Shown: in pieces, positions 35,667 to 46,782 of the stretch | Layout of the letters: every line of letters starts with the position of its first letter | Numbering within the stretch: the stretch's first letter is position 1 | Translations under genes and position numbers: made by a program | The notes under the pieces: model-generated | Seen by the model: only the letters and a program-made list of their open reading frames with translations | Databases searched by the model: none | What the model was told of the DNA's origin: nothing | DNA from: Daldinia sp. FL1419 | Lineage: Eukaryota; Ascomycota; Sordariomycetes; Xylariales; Hypoxylaceae | Reading direction: 5' to 3' | Length of the DNA stretch: 64,000 nucleotides | Assembly (NCBI GenBank): GCA_025201765.1 | Contig: MU623374.1 | Location: 223,025-287,024, forward strand

Positions 35667-37751
35667 ATGAGCTCTGGTCCATCAAACCTGGGAGGCAAAT
35701 CCCTTTCTTCTCCGACGTCCTATATTCCAAACTCTCAGCCAATCTCAGTCCCAACACCTACCTTTGAAACTAATTCTCGCCGTTCGGGTTTGTCGAGCCC
35801 GTCGCTCCCGAACCCAGCTCCGAGGAAAGGACAAGGGTCGAGAAAGCAGCACCGTAACCAGCGAAGACCCCTGCCGGATGGAGAAGACAACATGGCGGAG
35901 ATTGTAAGTGAAGAAGAAGAAAAAGAAGAAGAAGTGGAAGAAGACGAGCCGGCGGGGAATATACAAAGCATAGCTAACCCACCGAGTAAGAGGGCTGTCC
36001 GAAATACTTCGAGCCGCCGAGGCCAAACTTCCATCACTCATCTCTTAAACTACTCCGTCCCGGCACCTAGTTACGAATACTCTAGATCAAGTCGTAGACC
36101 GACATGGGGTCCAGGCTCTGGATATCACGCTGTTGATAAAGCAAGGTGCGATAGCGACGATGATGCTGATGATAATCCCGATTCATTCTTGGATTATACT
36201 TACAGATTGTTAAGGTTCGTTCACGCCAACTATCGATTTGTAGTTTCACCCAAGGGAAACTACTCTTCTCAGGCTACGGATGCCGACAGACACCTCGAAT
36301 GGCCCGACATACTACAAATCATAGCTTCCGCTGAATCCCAGACTACGTCGTGTCCTATCTGCCTATCAGATCCCGTAGCTCCTCGCATGGCGCGCTGCGG
36401 TCACATATTTTGCTTGCCATGCCTATTACGGTTCATGAATTCGACAAACGACGACGAGCCGCCTACTCGAAAAGAAGTGAGGTGGAAGAAATGCCCCATA
36501 TGTGAAGACTCGTTCCGGCTTTCCGAAATCAAGCCTGTGCGCTTCTACGCTGGCCAGGAGAATCCCCTGCCGAGACCAGGGCAAGATGTCGTACTAAGAT
36601 TGATGGTGCGAGACGCGGGGTCTACTATAGCCCTGCCAAACGAAGGAGGCCAGGACATTGCCAATATAGGCGAGGATATTCCATGGCATTTTGCAGCAAA
36701 CGTTATGGACTATGCCAGAGTGATGAAAGGCACGGACGATTATTTGTTAGGGCAGTATACAAGGGAAGTGAATGAATTACAAGACCAGGCTCTAGCGGAC
36801 GAGATACAATTTGGTCAGGAAGATGGTGGTTGGACGCAACGAGCTATCAAGGCTATCGACACCGCCGCAGACAAGATTCGGGATAGCTTGAGCGAGCAAG
36901 AGTTATTACCAAGCAATACGAAGTTAAAAGCGAAGCAAGCAGCGAGCCATAAGTTTTATTTTTATACAGCGCCTCCGCACCTATATTTGTCGCCTCTCGA
37001 TATTCGAATTCTAAAAACTGGGTTTGGGGATTTCTCAAATTTCCCCTCGACGTTACTTCCGCGTGTTGACCATATAGCTCCCGGCCGTGTGGTGGATGAT
37101 GAACTGAGAAGAAAGGCCAAGTACCTGGGACATCTTCCTCAAGGCTGCGTTGTGAGCTTTCTGGAGTGTGACTGGACTGACATAGTCCCTGCGGACATTC
37201 TGGAAACGTTTTCGGAAGATCTAGAGCGTCGACGTAAGCAACATCGAGATAAGGCGGCTCAAGAAGAACGTGAAAGGTTACAGGCGGAACGACTAGAGGC
37301 CTCTGCCATCGGTCGTACCGCTAGGCGACACTTTGAATTAGTCAACCAGGACAAATTCGAGTCGAGTCCTAGTATGAATTCGGAAGACTTCCAGCCGCTT
37401 GGTGCCGCCGAGGGCACATCCCCACCGAACCCCCGACCGGGGTTCAGCCAGCTCGCAGAAATGTCGACCAGCCCGTCTACATCGAAGACGGTTTGGGGAA
37501 CCCCAGCAATTGCAGCTTCTCCCCAACTAGAGCCTGTCCGACAGCAACAAGTTAACGACGGCTGGTTGAAAGACGACGAGTTTCTCGACGCTGCGGAGAT
37601 ATCAATGCAAATGGAAGCTTTCAGCATGGAACCCGCGGCTGCCGGACCGAGTAGCAGACCCAGCGGGGGTTCTAGCGGGGGTTCCAGCGGTAAGAAGAAG
37701 AAAAAACAGAAGATTACATTGATGAGCACCGGTGGCCGTCGTGGCGGCTAA
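35667..37751 (+). CDS. RING-finger protein, RNF10/Mag2 type (probable E3 ubiquitin ligase)
   Basis: Intronless, 694 residues. A C3HC4 RING lies at residues 229-279: C229, C232, C244, H246, C249, C252, C276 and C279, with a long loop (about 24 residues) before the last pair ('WKKCPICEDSF'). Before it is a disordered region with a Glu-rich run (SEEEEKEEEVEEDE) and the segment 'TSITHLLNYSVP', typical of the RNF10 family. After it come a conserved middle region ('KFYFYTAPPHLYLSPLDIRI'), an Arg/Glu coiled coil (about 520-555) and a Gly/Ser plus poly-Lys tail. Yeast Mag2 and human RNF10 act with ribosome-associated ubiquitination of small-subunit proteins; that role is inferred from homology. All eight metal ligands are present. 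Confidence 0.88.
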   Translation: MSSGPSNLGGKSLSSPTSYIPNSQPISVPTPTFETNSRRSGLSSPSLPNPAPRKGQGSRKQHRNQRRPLPDGEDNMAEIVSEEEEKEEEVEEDEPAGNIQSIANPPSKRAVRNTSSRRGQTSITHLLNYSVPAPSYEYSRSSRRPTWGPGSGYHAVDKARCDSDDDADDNPDSFLDYTYRLLRFVHANYRFVVSPKGNYSSQATDADRHLEWPDILQIIASAESQTTSCPICLSDPVAPRMARCGHIFCLPCLLRFMNSTNDDEPPTRKEVRWKKCPICEDSFRLSEIKPVRFYAGQENPLPRPGQDVVLRLMVRDAGSTIALPNEGGQDIANIGEDIPWHFAANVMDYARVMKGTDDYLLGQYTREVNELQDQALADEIQFGQEDGGWTQRAIKAIDTAADKIRDSLSEQELLPSNTKLKAKQAASHKFYFYTAPPHLYLSPLDIRILKTGFGDFSNFPSTLLPRVDHIAPGRVVDDELRRKAKYLGHLPQGCVVSFLECDWTDIVPADILETFSEDLERRRKQHRDKAAQEERERLQAERLEASAIGRTARRHFELVNQDKFESSPSMNSEDFQPLGAAEGTSPPNPRPGFSQLAEMSTSPSTSKTVWGTPAIAASPQLEPVRQQQVNDGWLKDDEFLDAAEISMQMEAFSMEPAAAGPSSRPSGGSSGGSSGKKKKKQKITLMSTGGRRGG

Positions 37752-38378
37752 CCTCGTACGGAAGGTTATTAACACCGATGAAACAGTATGCTTTTCGATT
37801 ATTCTACGACTAGGCTTAGGAGCAAAGGGTTATTTTTATGTAGGTGGTTTTCCTTTTCTCAAGCCGTTGTTGCACTCTGCATTAGAGAGACCTCGTCTTA
37901 TTATAGGCGAGGAACGAGGCGATATCGGCTATATATGTTAGCTGGAGGGTTTGGGCGCTGGAGTAATCGAAATATCGAAGCGACTGAACAATGATTATAG
38001 TCAATATAAGTTTGAGGCTATATGATAACAGATAGCAAGGCGCGTGTGAATTATGAATGATATTGGTGTGATCTAATCAACGTCTTATGCTAGGTTAGTC
38101 GAACGGTGATACGATATAGGAGGAGATGAGATAAGAACTAGGTTACCAGCTTATTCTTATCTAACTACTGTAAATTATAACCCCGCTATCGTTGTTACTT
38201 GTTACTTGTTACTGGATGCCATCTTGAGCTTAAACATGATCCTTATCTTGAATATAATTATAGAGATATGAGCATTTAGATAATTTCTAAGCAGCCTATC
38301 CGTATTACCTAGATCCCCTAAATAGCAACTTAGAAGCCTAATACCTCCTCATCCTCGTCTTATCCGAACTTGGGGACA
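37752..38378. other. Intergenic spacer
   Basis: 627 bp between two plus-strand genes. It must hold the 3' end of the RING gene and the promoter of the dihydroorotate dehydrogenase gene. Only the short tandem TTGTTACTTGTTACT near 38192-38212 stands out. Confidence 0.6.
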
Positions 38379-39485
38379 ATGGGGACCGATCTCCCACCCC
38401 CCTTACTCATCGACCCCCCACTCCTCAACTCGGCGAATCCGTGGGCGTCGACGCGGGAGGATCTCCAGGCGTTGTTCGACAGCCCGTGCACGGGGGCCGT
38501 GACGACGCGGACGGCGACGGTAGCCGGGTTCGAGCATGATTCGGCGAGGCACCGGTGTGTGTTTTTCGATGGGAAGACGCACGGGGTGAGTTCTGGGTCG
38601 GAGGGGGCGGGGGAGAAGGGGAGCGCGAGTTTGAATAATTTGGGGTATAGTCCTATAGCGCTGGACGGGTACTTGGGGTTTATCGAGGAGATCGTGGCGG
38701 GCCGTGCCGCTGGCGAGACGAGAAAGGGATTCGTGGTGTCCGTCGCGGGGACGCCGGACGAAGTCGCCGTGTGCTATACCCGCATCAGGGGGTTGGCGGG
38801 GAGGCTCGGCGGCGGGGGAGTGCTGGCTATGGAAGTCAATCTTAGCTGTCCGAATATTCCTAATAGCCCGCCGCCGGCGTACGAGGCTGGGGGGCTGCAG
38901 GCTTGTGTGCGTGCTGTGGCGCGGGCGGGGGCGCGAGAGGCGGGGGAGGGGGTGCGGGTGCCGTGGGGCGTCAAGATCCCGCCGTATACGCACGCGGGGC
39001 AGTTTGATATGTTGATGGATGTGTTGAGGGGAACGGAGGGGGGCGTGTGTCCGGTTAGCTTTGTCACGGCGACGAATACGCTTGGTTCGTGCTTGGTGTT
39101 GGAGGAGGGGGAGGACGGGAAGAATAGGCCTGCGTTGGGAGGGAGTGGGATTGGGGGGATGGCGGGGGCACCTTGTAAGTGACTTTTTATCGCTCGGTCG
39201 GGTTTGCTTCGATTTCGATTTCTCTAACTTCTCGTCGTAGTGCATCCCCTGGCCTTGGGCAACGTGGCGACGCTCCGGCGGATGCTAGACTCTCATCCGG
39301 AGACATCACATGTGCAGATAATAGGGGTTGGTGGCGTAGAAGATGCAGCGGGGTATAGGCGGATGAGGGATGTAGGTGCAGCAGCAGTTGGCGTAGGGAC
39401 GGCGCTTGGGAGGAAGGGGGTTAGAGTCTTTGGGGAGATTGAAGATGGGCTGAGGAAGTTGTCGAAGGACAAGGTTGTTTGGTAA
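38379..39485 (+). CDS. Dihydroorotate dehydrogenase, class 1A (fumarate type)
   Basis: Oxidises dihydroorotate to orotate in pyrimidine synthesis. Two exons (38379-39174 and 39241-39485, intron 66 bp) give 346 residues. The first ATG is used; the open frame also extends to a TTG nine bases upstream. Signatures: 'LLNSANPWA' at the start, 'GAVTTRT' for flavin binding, 'NLSCPN' (residues about 154-159), whose Cys157 is the catalytic base that marks class 1 enzymes, 'GVKIPPYTH', and GVGGVEDAAGYRRM with GVGTAL for FMN phosphate binding. There is no mitochondrial presequence or membrane helix, so it is the soluble cytosolic form, as in yeast Ura1. Filamentous ascomycetes normally carry a mitochondrial class 2 enzyme, so this is probably a second enzyme. 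The gene is much more GC-rich than its neighbours. Confidence 0.88.
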
Positions 39486-39966
39486 AGGTTGCTACTCGTC
39501 TAGATGCACTATAACAAAACAGCGTAAATGGTAATCATATTGTGTCCAGTAGACTCCAATTTCAACGAGGGTTTTGATCACAAGCTACCTATACTAGGCA
39601 CAACGAAATCTTTGATAAATTTCCAAGTTGTCAAAGGATGGAAAACTAGTCGTCTTAATAGACATTAAGGTAGATAGTGTATTACATGTAACGCCTAAAT
39701 TTAATAAAACGGTATGTCGAATACATCATGGCATCTGGGGCACAAATCCAAAAAAGAAAAAGGGGGGGAGGGACCCCGTTGTGTACATTAACTCCCCCGA
39801 TATCTCCCTCCTCTCCTCGGCTCTTCCGAATACATCTTATCTCATCCAACTATTGAAGCATCCTATAAAGGGAATAGGAAAGAGAACCGCCCTCGCTCCT
39901 TATTTCACACATAGTATATATGGAATGAACAAGCGAGCGTGCTCGTTCGCAAAATCAAACCCGGGC
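39486..39966. other. Intergenic, between convergent genes
   Basis: 481 bp between the ends of two convergent genes. It contains a purine-rich AAAAAGAAAAAGGGGGGG-type run near 39752-39772. No gene is seen. Confidence 0.6.
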
Positions 39967-40706
39967 TTACAGGAAATACGCAATAATACCAGCGAGAGCG
40001 GCAAGCCTGCCTCCGGTGTGAACCACCCGCTCTCCAGCGCTGTTGCCGCTCTGAGTAGGCTCGGTGGGTGTCGGGGAACTCGCAGCAGCAGTGACGTCGG
40101 CCGTCTTGACGAGACCCTCGCTGGTAGTAGTGATCTCCATGGACGAAGTAGTTGTGATGCTACGGCTGACGGTGAGGTTCCCAGAGGTAGTGGCGTACAA
40201 GCTGGCGTTCATGCTGTGGTTCGCGTTGTTAGTAATGGGGAGTATATATAAAGTTCAAAAGGAAAGGGTAGATAGGTAAGTAAGGGGATTGGACTTGATG
40301 CCCTTTCGCTTTGGCGAAACTCGTGAATATAGACAAACCGTATGTGACTTACCAGTAGAGATCCTTCTGTTGCTGGTAACTCGGTGCCCGGCTGTCGTTG
40401 GGACAGTTGTTGAAGCAGCTATCAAGAGAATTAGCACCTTGGGACTTTTATTTAGGAAGAGCTTGATATGGAAAGAGTTTCGCACGTCAGGATGGCCGTG
40501 TACTTATCACACAGACACATATAGTCGGTCGTAGCGCAGAGACTGACATAGCTCTCAGTCGTGGAGAGACAAGTGTCGAGGATGTTCTGCGCGGCACAAG
40601 CTGTGGTTTCGGTGGACGAAGAGGTGGTAGTATCATCGTCTGTCTGGGCATCTACCGAAGCAGCAGCAGCAGCGAGGAACGCGGCTCGGAATAGAATAGC
40701 CTTCAT
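39967..40706 (-). CDS. GPI-anchored Cys-rich secreted protein
   Basis: 177 residues in three exons on the minus strand: 40706-40486, 40418-40353 and 40213-39967 (introns 67 and 139 bp). It has a signal peptide ('MKAILFRAAFLAAAAASVDA'), a Thr/Ser linker, a domain with cysteines spaced C-x8-C-x10-C-x6-C-x-C-x8-C-x3-C plus an eighth Cys at the last splice junction, a Ser/Thr-rich stalk, and a hydrophobic C-terminus (GGRLAALAGIIAYFL) after small residues, as expected for GPI attachment. Eight cysteines with a CxC pair recall CFEM domains, but the spacing is not a clean match. It is probably a cell-wall or membrane-surface protein; function unknown. Splice sites restore one frame throughout. Confidence 0.78.
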
Positions 40707-41702
40707 TTTTGCTGTTGAATATGGAAGATAATAGACAGTTTGCGGAACTGAAGACTTGGGTATATCTCACGGCGACAGAGACAGATACAGACAAAGAGTA
40801 AGACGAGAAGAAGAAGAAGCGGTTCCACGGTAAGCACTAGACACTATACTCGAACGATTATTGCGAGCGTGGAAAAAGTGAAGGAAAAGGGGCACAGCCT
40901 AGGCGGAACTATAAGTTGCCCTCCTTCGGGCTCAAATATCTCGGCAAAGGGGCTCGCAAGACGTCTAATGTTGACGCGTCCGAAGGGGCGATAGTTTGGC
41001 AGTGCATAGCCCCGTCGTCTCTCTTTTCGAGCAGAGTTCTCCGCCTCGTGGGCTGGCGGCTTAATATGAATGAATGATCCCAGCGATGGAAAGTCTGGCG
41101 GCGAGGATCCTGTAGAGTTCGGATGAGTGCTACAAGGTTGTGAACGGCTTAGCATAGAGCCTAAGTTGAGAGCCTCACATATGAGTTCTGTGATGGGGGG
41201 CGGATAAAGGAGGAGATTGGGATTCTTCGGCGGGGGAGATGGGATGGACAAACCTAATAGAGACTTGAATCTACCTGGGTATATTTCTGTTTACGTTTAT
41301 ATCGGCATGGTCCATGAGGTTAGGATGAAGAGAAACCTTAACGTAACCTATGTAGTCCCACTAGACCTATCACCGAACTCGTGGTTATTTAAGGTTTATA
41401 ATTGTATAATAGACTTGATATTGACAAGCAAAAAGGGGGTATCGTACACAATGAAAACAATCTGATTGACGCCGGAGGTTACCCCGAGCCGAGTATACCA
41501 GCAAAGCCTCGTCGAGATGGGATGGCAGGTAACCCTCGAGACTGTAATTTCGGGTATGCGTCCATATCACCTGCACCCTGATCTTCACAACGAAATAAAG
41601 TTCTCGGTATTCGCCTATAACCTTAGTTCCCCGGCGCCACCGTCACGATTGGGAGTTGGTAGTCACCACTCACGTGAAGCCGGCATCTATACCTCTATTC
41701 TT
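40707..41702. other. Intergenic
   Basis: 996 bp. The left part is the promoter and leader of the GPI-protein gene, with GAAGAAGAAG-like tracts near 40808-40822. A 135-codon minus frame (40844-41251) is Pro/Ser-rich without any motif, and I do not call it. No repeat is seen. Confidence 0.5.
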
Positions 41703-42522
41703 CTATACCTGCGAGAGCCGAGCCTCCAGCGCCGCATTCCGCGTCTCCAACTCCCCAACACGCCTGCGCAGCTCCTCCGTCTGCTCAGACGCCTCGACGG
41801 AGAACTCGTCGACAATCTTGACAAACCGCCACAGCCGAAGCACGACGATCAGGGAAGCGATCTCCTCCGCGGTATTGTGCTCGAGCAGATCGACCGCGAA
41901 GCCCACGACGATAACAAAAGCATCGAAGCAGTGCAACTTGCTCGAGAAGTACCTAGGTAGGTAGTCACCAGCGATCAGAACATGCCTTGCCAAACAAACA
42001 AGGGAGGACAGAAAAGAAAAAAAAAAAGAAAAGAAAGAAAAAGGAAAAGGAAAAGAATTAAGTTCCCTCGGCCCGAGCCCAACTCACCGCCACCCATCCG
42101 CGCCCAAAGACAGCATCAGCTCGAGCAAGAACACGCAGCTCAGGCCCAGCGAGAAGACGGCCAACGCGTTCCTCGTCGGCGCCACCCACGCGTCGTGCTC
42201 GACCCCGATCTCGCATGTGATCAGGGCGATGAATATGTCGCTCAGGATCCCCGCGACGTCGAGGATGATCAGGACCAGGACGAGCCAGTGTTTCGCGCGT
42301 GAGTTCATGAACCGCGACATTGCGTTTCGCGCTCGTCGGTAGACGGGTTTCCAGTTGCCTAGTTGTCCGTCGTGGCGGCGGGTTTCGTATTGAATGCCAT
42401 CGGCCCCTTGGCTTGAACCTGTTTCAACTGGTTGGCTAACGACATGAACTTTTATCAAATGCCTATGTATGCTAACTTGGAGATTCATATGGTTGTTATA
42501 TATACCTCTCTCTCTCTCTCTC

Positions 42523-42576
<54 letters not shown>

Positions 42577-42669
42577 GACCCAACCCTCAAGCCGCCAGCA
42601 TCATAGCCTAGATTAGACGTTGAAGCACATGGGAGTGGACTCACCAAGAAGGGGAGCGCTGTCGCTCAT
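41703..42669 (-). CDS. Voltage-gated proton channel (Hv1 type)
   Basis: 201 residues on the minus strand in three exons: 42669-42645, 42418-42088 and 41952-41703 (introns 226 and 135 bp). It is a voltage-sensor domain without a separate pore, followed by a coiled coil. S1 'WLVLVLIILDVAGILSD' holds Asp62, matching the selectivity Asp of animal Hv1. S3 'HCFDAFVIVVGFAVDL' holds Asp129 and Asp140. S4 'VVLRLWRFVKIVDE' has gating charges Arg158, Arg161 and Lys164, with the conserved Trp160. The tail 'EELRRRVGELETRNAALEAR' is a heptad coiled coil, the dimerisation element of this family. Such channels let protons out of the cell when it is depolarised and internally acid. The third charge is Lys where animal channels have Arg. 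A TC/TA/TG microsatellite sits in intron 1. Confidence 0.9.
42505..42575. repeat. Compound microsatellite (CT)n(AT)n(GT)n
   Basis: About 20 bp of CT, about 10 bp of AT and about 40 bp of GT in a row, inside intron 1 of the proton-channel gene. Alternating purine-pyrimidine DNA of this length can adopt Z-form and is prone to length change. Confidence 0.92.
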
Positions 42670-43405
42670 GATTCGTAGTATGATTAGTTATGATAAATTT
42701 TAATGGCATGGAAATATTAGAACTAAATGCTTAGAAAGACGGCTCGGTTTTGGTGTCTACAATGAAGTCGAGCTTGTAATCTGAGGATCTGAGGTGTAAG
42801 TACTTTAAGGTATTGTACCTAGTTAGGTATTGTACCTAAGTATGGATAGGTAAAGTAGTTCATTGAAGTGACTTGTCGGATATACTTCGGTACCTAATCG
42901 AACCCCTGAAGTCTGAAGTCCGAAGTCTGTCTCCCCTTCTATTCCGTTTTATGAGTAACAAAGCAAGCGTCTTGCGAACGACTGAAAATGAATGGCAAGT
43001 CCTGTCCCTCAAAACACGAACCGCCATATTCGAAACTCTGGCGAGGCAGCGGAAGGAAGTACGCGAATTAAACAACTTTAACTACGTGAGACCAAAACTA
43101 ACAACTTCTCTGTGTGAGCTAGGCAAATAAATCCCAATTGCATTTCTCAAGACGTGGGCGTAAAAAGAAACCCACTGCGTAAACCATGCGAATTTATATA
43201 GCCCACGGTATCTTATGTACAATACGTCACTCCTCGGCAAAAGGGAAAGCTGGTGGTCTATCGCCGCTTCGTCGGGACTACTCCGCCCAAGGATCTTCGG
43301 CCAGGGCCGGAGCCGGAGCCGGAGCCGGAGTCCGCCATCTTTACTATTCCCCTTCGTTACCGTCTCTCCCGTCTCTCCCGTCTCTCCATCTGCAACCCTT
43401 TGCTT
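42670..43405. other. Intergenic with two short tandem arrays
   Basis: 736 bp between the proton-channel start and the NDUFS7 stop. It has GGAGCC repeated about four times (43305-43330) and CGTCTCTCC repeated three times (43361-43387), both near the 3' end of NDUFS7. The plus frame at 42873-43130 has no motif. Confidence 0.55.
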
Positions 43406-44250
43406 CTACTTCCTGTACCACATCCTCGTAATCTTGGTGTTCCGCATCTTGCGCTGCAGCTGGAAGATACCGTACATGAGAGCCTCGCTAGTCGGCGGGC
43501 AACCGGGGACGTAGACGTCGACGGGCACGACGCGGTCGCAGCCGCGCACGACGCTGTAGCTGTAGTGGTAGTACCCGCCGCCGTTGGCGCAGCTGCCCAT
43601 GCTCACGACCCACCGCGGCTCAGGCATCTGGTCGTATACCTGCCGTAGCGCCGGCGCCATCTTGTTGGTCAGAGTACCCGCCACGATCATAATATCCGAC
43701 TGTCGAGGCGACGCTCGGAAAATAATTCCTAGTCTGTCCTGGTCGTATCGCGGCGTCGACACGTGCATCATTTCTACGGCGCAGCAGGCCAGTCCGAAGG
43801 TCATGGGCCAGAAGGACGACTGGCGCGCCCAGTTGGCGATTTGGTCGAGTGTGGTTCTAAGGTGGCGAGTTAGCTTTTCAAGTTTTCGTAGTTATTCGGA
43901 TTTTCCCTTTTCGCCTCTCGATTGATCCCACTAAAAGAAGATGGGGGCGAGGATAATGACGTACAGGGTGTATTGAATGACGCCCTTCTTGGGTTCTTGG
44001 CTGGCGAGCGGGATTTCTCTGCGCGGACGGTTGGCGAGGCCCGTAGAGCCGTGAGGTGTTACGGAGGTAGCATCTTTCTTAGGAGTCGTCGAGATGGCGG
44101 CGAGGGATTGGAGAGGAACGATGCGAGGCGTCGGCTTCGCTGGACATAAATGTTAATATAATTACTGGCATCTAGATGTCTCTTCCGAAAGAGGGACTAT
44201 GTACCTCTCAGAGCCAAGGTGGCTGCTCTCCGCGACGAAGACAGCATCAT
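43406..44250 (-). CDS. nuo-19.3: NADH-ubiquinone oxidoreductase PSST/NDUFS7 subunit (19.3 kDa type)
   Basis: Core subunit of mitochondrial complex I that carries iron-sulfur cluster N2, the last electron carrier before ubiquinone. Three exons on the minus strand (44250-44205, 44139-43965 and 43856-43406; introns 65 and 108 bp) give 223 residues. The start MMLSSSRRAATLALRA is a basic mitochondrial presequence. The core runs from 'TTLDQIANWARQ' to 'RKMRNTKITRMWYRK'. The four 4Fe-4S ligands are visible: Cys98 and Cys99 (GLACCAVE), Cys163 (GSCANGG) and Cys193 (VPGCPP). Length and motifs match the family closely. The first of two adjacent ATGs is taken as start. Confidence 0.95.
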
Positions 44251-45135
44251 TTTTTGGAGGGGGAGTCGAGGATTGATACCGTATGATACTTTCTCGATAT
44301 GAGTGACGGGGTTATAAGTTGAGTGGAGAGGGTTTATTAAATAGGAAGAGATGCTTCGAAAGTTTGAAAGTGGCTCTGGGCGTCAATCCATCGACTTGCA
44401 TCTGAAGATTGCGGATCTTCGATCAATTGACGTTAACTAAGAACTACGTTTTTGCCGCTTCGCTAATCAGGAAATGCTCTAATTCGATTGGCTCAAGACT
44501 GTCGGACTTGGCATATTCCGCTCCGAATTAATCACCACAGCTTGTTAGGTTAGGTACATAGGAGGTACTTTTCCAGGGTACAGAGGTGGGCTTTAGCGGC
44601 TGCTAACAGCCGTAACGAATTAAAATACGCCTATTAGTACCTGATGCACTACTATGTAATACTTTAACTGATTTGTGAAATTTCATATAGGATTAACCTG
44701 GGTAATCAGATTCTTATCGAGTGCTTGCTTATTTGGTCAAGTGCTCATCTGAGGATTTATATATATATATATACAGATTTTTGAATGAACAGATGAATTG
44801 GGAACAATAACCTTGTATAGTTCTGAGGGGGGTATCTAAGTGAATGATTTTAATATAAGCTTGCTTCTTGCCCCTTGCCCCTTGATACGCCTGCTCTTGT
44901 ATGTCAAGGCCTTACCTCGCAACCTAGTGGCCAAGGATGGTGCTCATAAGATGTACCATCCCGAGTATGGATGATCGAGGTATGAGTATCAACTACTACT
45001 AGCTATATAGCGAAAATCGTTAATATGATATAATTCTCAACTCGTTAAAAGTTGCCATTCCTTACCTTCACATCATCTAATATGTACGCTGTGTTTCCGT
45101 CTAGTTGCAAACTTCTAGCCACACTACCGACCTCG
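44251..45135. other. Intergenic
   Basis: 885 bp. The right part is the 3' region of the rhomboid gene, the left part the promoter of NDUFS7. It has a (TA)n run at 44758-44773 and no coding frame of interest. Confidence 0.6.
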
Positions 45136-46306
45136 CTATACCATGTTCAAGAGCTTCATGCCCCCAAAAGCGAGCCGACGGGCTGGTCGCCATATATACC
45201 TCTTGCCGTCGTAATGTACGTACGCAGACCCGATCGCAAGCCCTGCAAGATGCGCCGCGTGTCCGAGACGAACATACGGAATCCCGATGAACAATCCCCA
45301 CAGGTCAAATAATACGAGACCCGTCAGGAAGTTATTCACTGAATAGCTGCCTGGTATAAACATGATACCGAGTCTTGCATCCGGGTACATCATGGCCCAC
45401 GCTCCTAGCGCTGTATCGAGAATCAATAATTGTACTTCATAGGTACCTACATCAAGAAGAAGAAAAAGGTGGAATTAAATCTACCCAAAAGTAGGATAGA
45501 AATTCACATCATCTCGGGGGTAACCACTTACTAGCACAAACCACACCGCTAGCCCCCAGCCCCGGCACGAGGCGATTCACCCTATACGTGCGGGTGGGCA
45601 ACGTCGTCGCGAGATGATTTCCCCAAGACGCCAATACCCCCGAGGCCAGGTAAAACGCGGCAAAATGGCTCCCGTTCCCGGCAAACGTGCGCGACCGCGC
45701 CACATCCGGCACCAGCTGCAGCAGGGCGAGCGTATTCATGCCCACGTGGAGCAAGCCCGCGTGTCCGAAGATAGAGGTCAGGAGCGTGAAGTTGGGGCTT
45801 ATGCAAGGCGCGTGCGCGAAGTACTGCATGAACGCCGCGGGCGCTAGGGAGCTCGCGCCTACGAGGCTGATGTTCAGCGCGGAGAAGCCCAGGGCGAGTT
45901 TCTCCGCGTCGTTGTGCCCCGCGAGCATCGCCCCGATCTGTCCCGACGGATGCCATTTCTGCTGCTGCTGTGGGGGGAGAGGAGAGCGAAGCAGAGAGTG
46001 CAGGGAGTGTCCGCGGCGTTTGGCGTCTTCTAGCTCCTCGTACGAGGCGCTGCTGGTATTTTTCAAGAGACCCTGGCGCTTGGCGGCTTGGATGTCCCGG
46101 TGCACGTCGTACGCCGCACAGCCCAGGATGATGCTGGTTGTGGCGGCGAGAGCCCAGAGCGTGGGCTTGAGGATTGGGACTGGCGGGAGGTCGTTCCCCG
46201 AGATGGAGAAGCCGGTTCCGAAGACGCGCTTGGATGATGGTCCGGTCCCGGGTAGATGGTTGGACCTGGGTTTGAGTGTAACTCTTCTGAGCCGGGCGCG
46301 CAACAT
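45136..46306 (-). CDS. Mitochondrial rhomboid protease (Pcp1/PARL type)
   Basis: Intramembrane serine protease, 349 residues in two exons (46306-45532 and 45410-45136; intron 121 bp). A basic N-terminus (MLRARLRRVTLKPRSN) fits a mitochondrial presequence, and a first hydrophobic helix (about 49-66) sits before the rhomboid core, as in the Pcp1/PARL group with its 1+6 helix layout. Catalytic Ser253 lies in 'GLGASG' and His312 in 'GHAAHLAG'; 'HVGMNTLAL' supplies the conserved His and Asn of the second core helix. Yeast Pcp1 processes Mgm1 and cytochrome c peroxidase in the inner membrane; the same role is inferred. All key residues are present. The intron falls just after the active-site motif. 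Confidence 0.9.
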
Positions 46307-46782
46307 TTTTAGAATGACCTGAACGTTACACTGCTTGTTTGGGGTATTTAAGGGGTGGCGGTCATCAACAAACCAAATTCAGGTTTGGGGATCCCGAGTT
46401 TGGTGGTCATTTGGAGAGTCGGAGTAAAAAAAAGGGATGTTGCGTGATAGTCGGATGTATGGCGGATGTACGGCGGATGTACGGTTCTTAAGGTTGGTTG
46501 TAATATGTATGGATTTGTCTGATTGTCTGATAGGCAACAGCTGTCTGCCAGCTGAAGATTACTGGCAGCTCTAGCACCTGGATAAAGCCCCCCCCTTAAG
46601 CAAAGTATAAGTAGCTGATACACGCCAAAGGATATACCTACCTATGTATAGTTGTTTTTACTAAGGTTAGCGAATTACCTATATGGCTTATTAGATGTCC
46701 CCATATAATATAATTTAGACATTAATAATTCTAGATGATTGGTGTTTATTAATGTTGAATTATTCCTAATATGCAAATCCCT
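46307..46782. other. Intergenic
   Basis: 476 bp: the promoter of the rhomboid gene on the left and the 3' region of the acetyltransferase on the right. GGCGGATGTAC is repeated near 46460-46482. No gene is seen. Confidence 0.55.

Noticed and set aside
38403..39245. 280-codon open frame on the minus strand
   Set aside because: It lies opposite the dihydroorotate dehydrogenase exon, is Arg/Pro/His-rich and arises from the very GC-rich third positions of the real gene.
40844..41251. 135-codon minus frame
   Set aside because: Pro/Ser-rich without a domain, signal peptide or splice context; probably chance.
41466..41960. 164-codon plus frame
   Set aside because: Antisense to the third proton-channel exon, whose protein is clearly recognisable on the other strand.
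45582..46322. Long frames on both strands over the rhomboid gene
   Set aside because: Shadows of the real minus-strand exon; they lack motifs.
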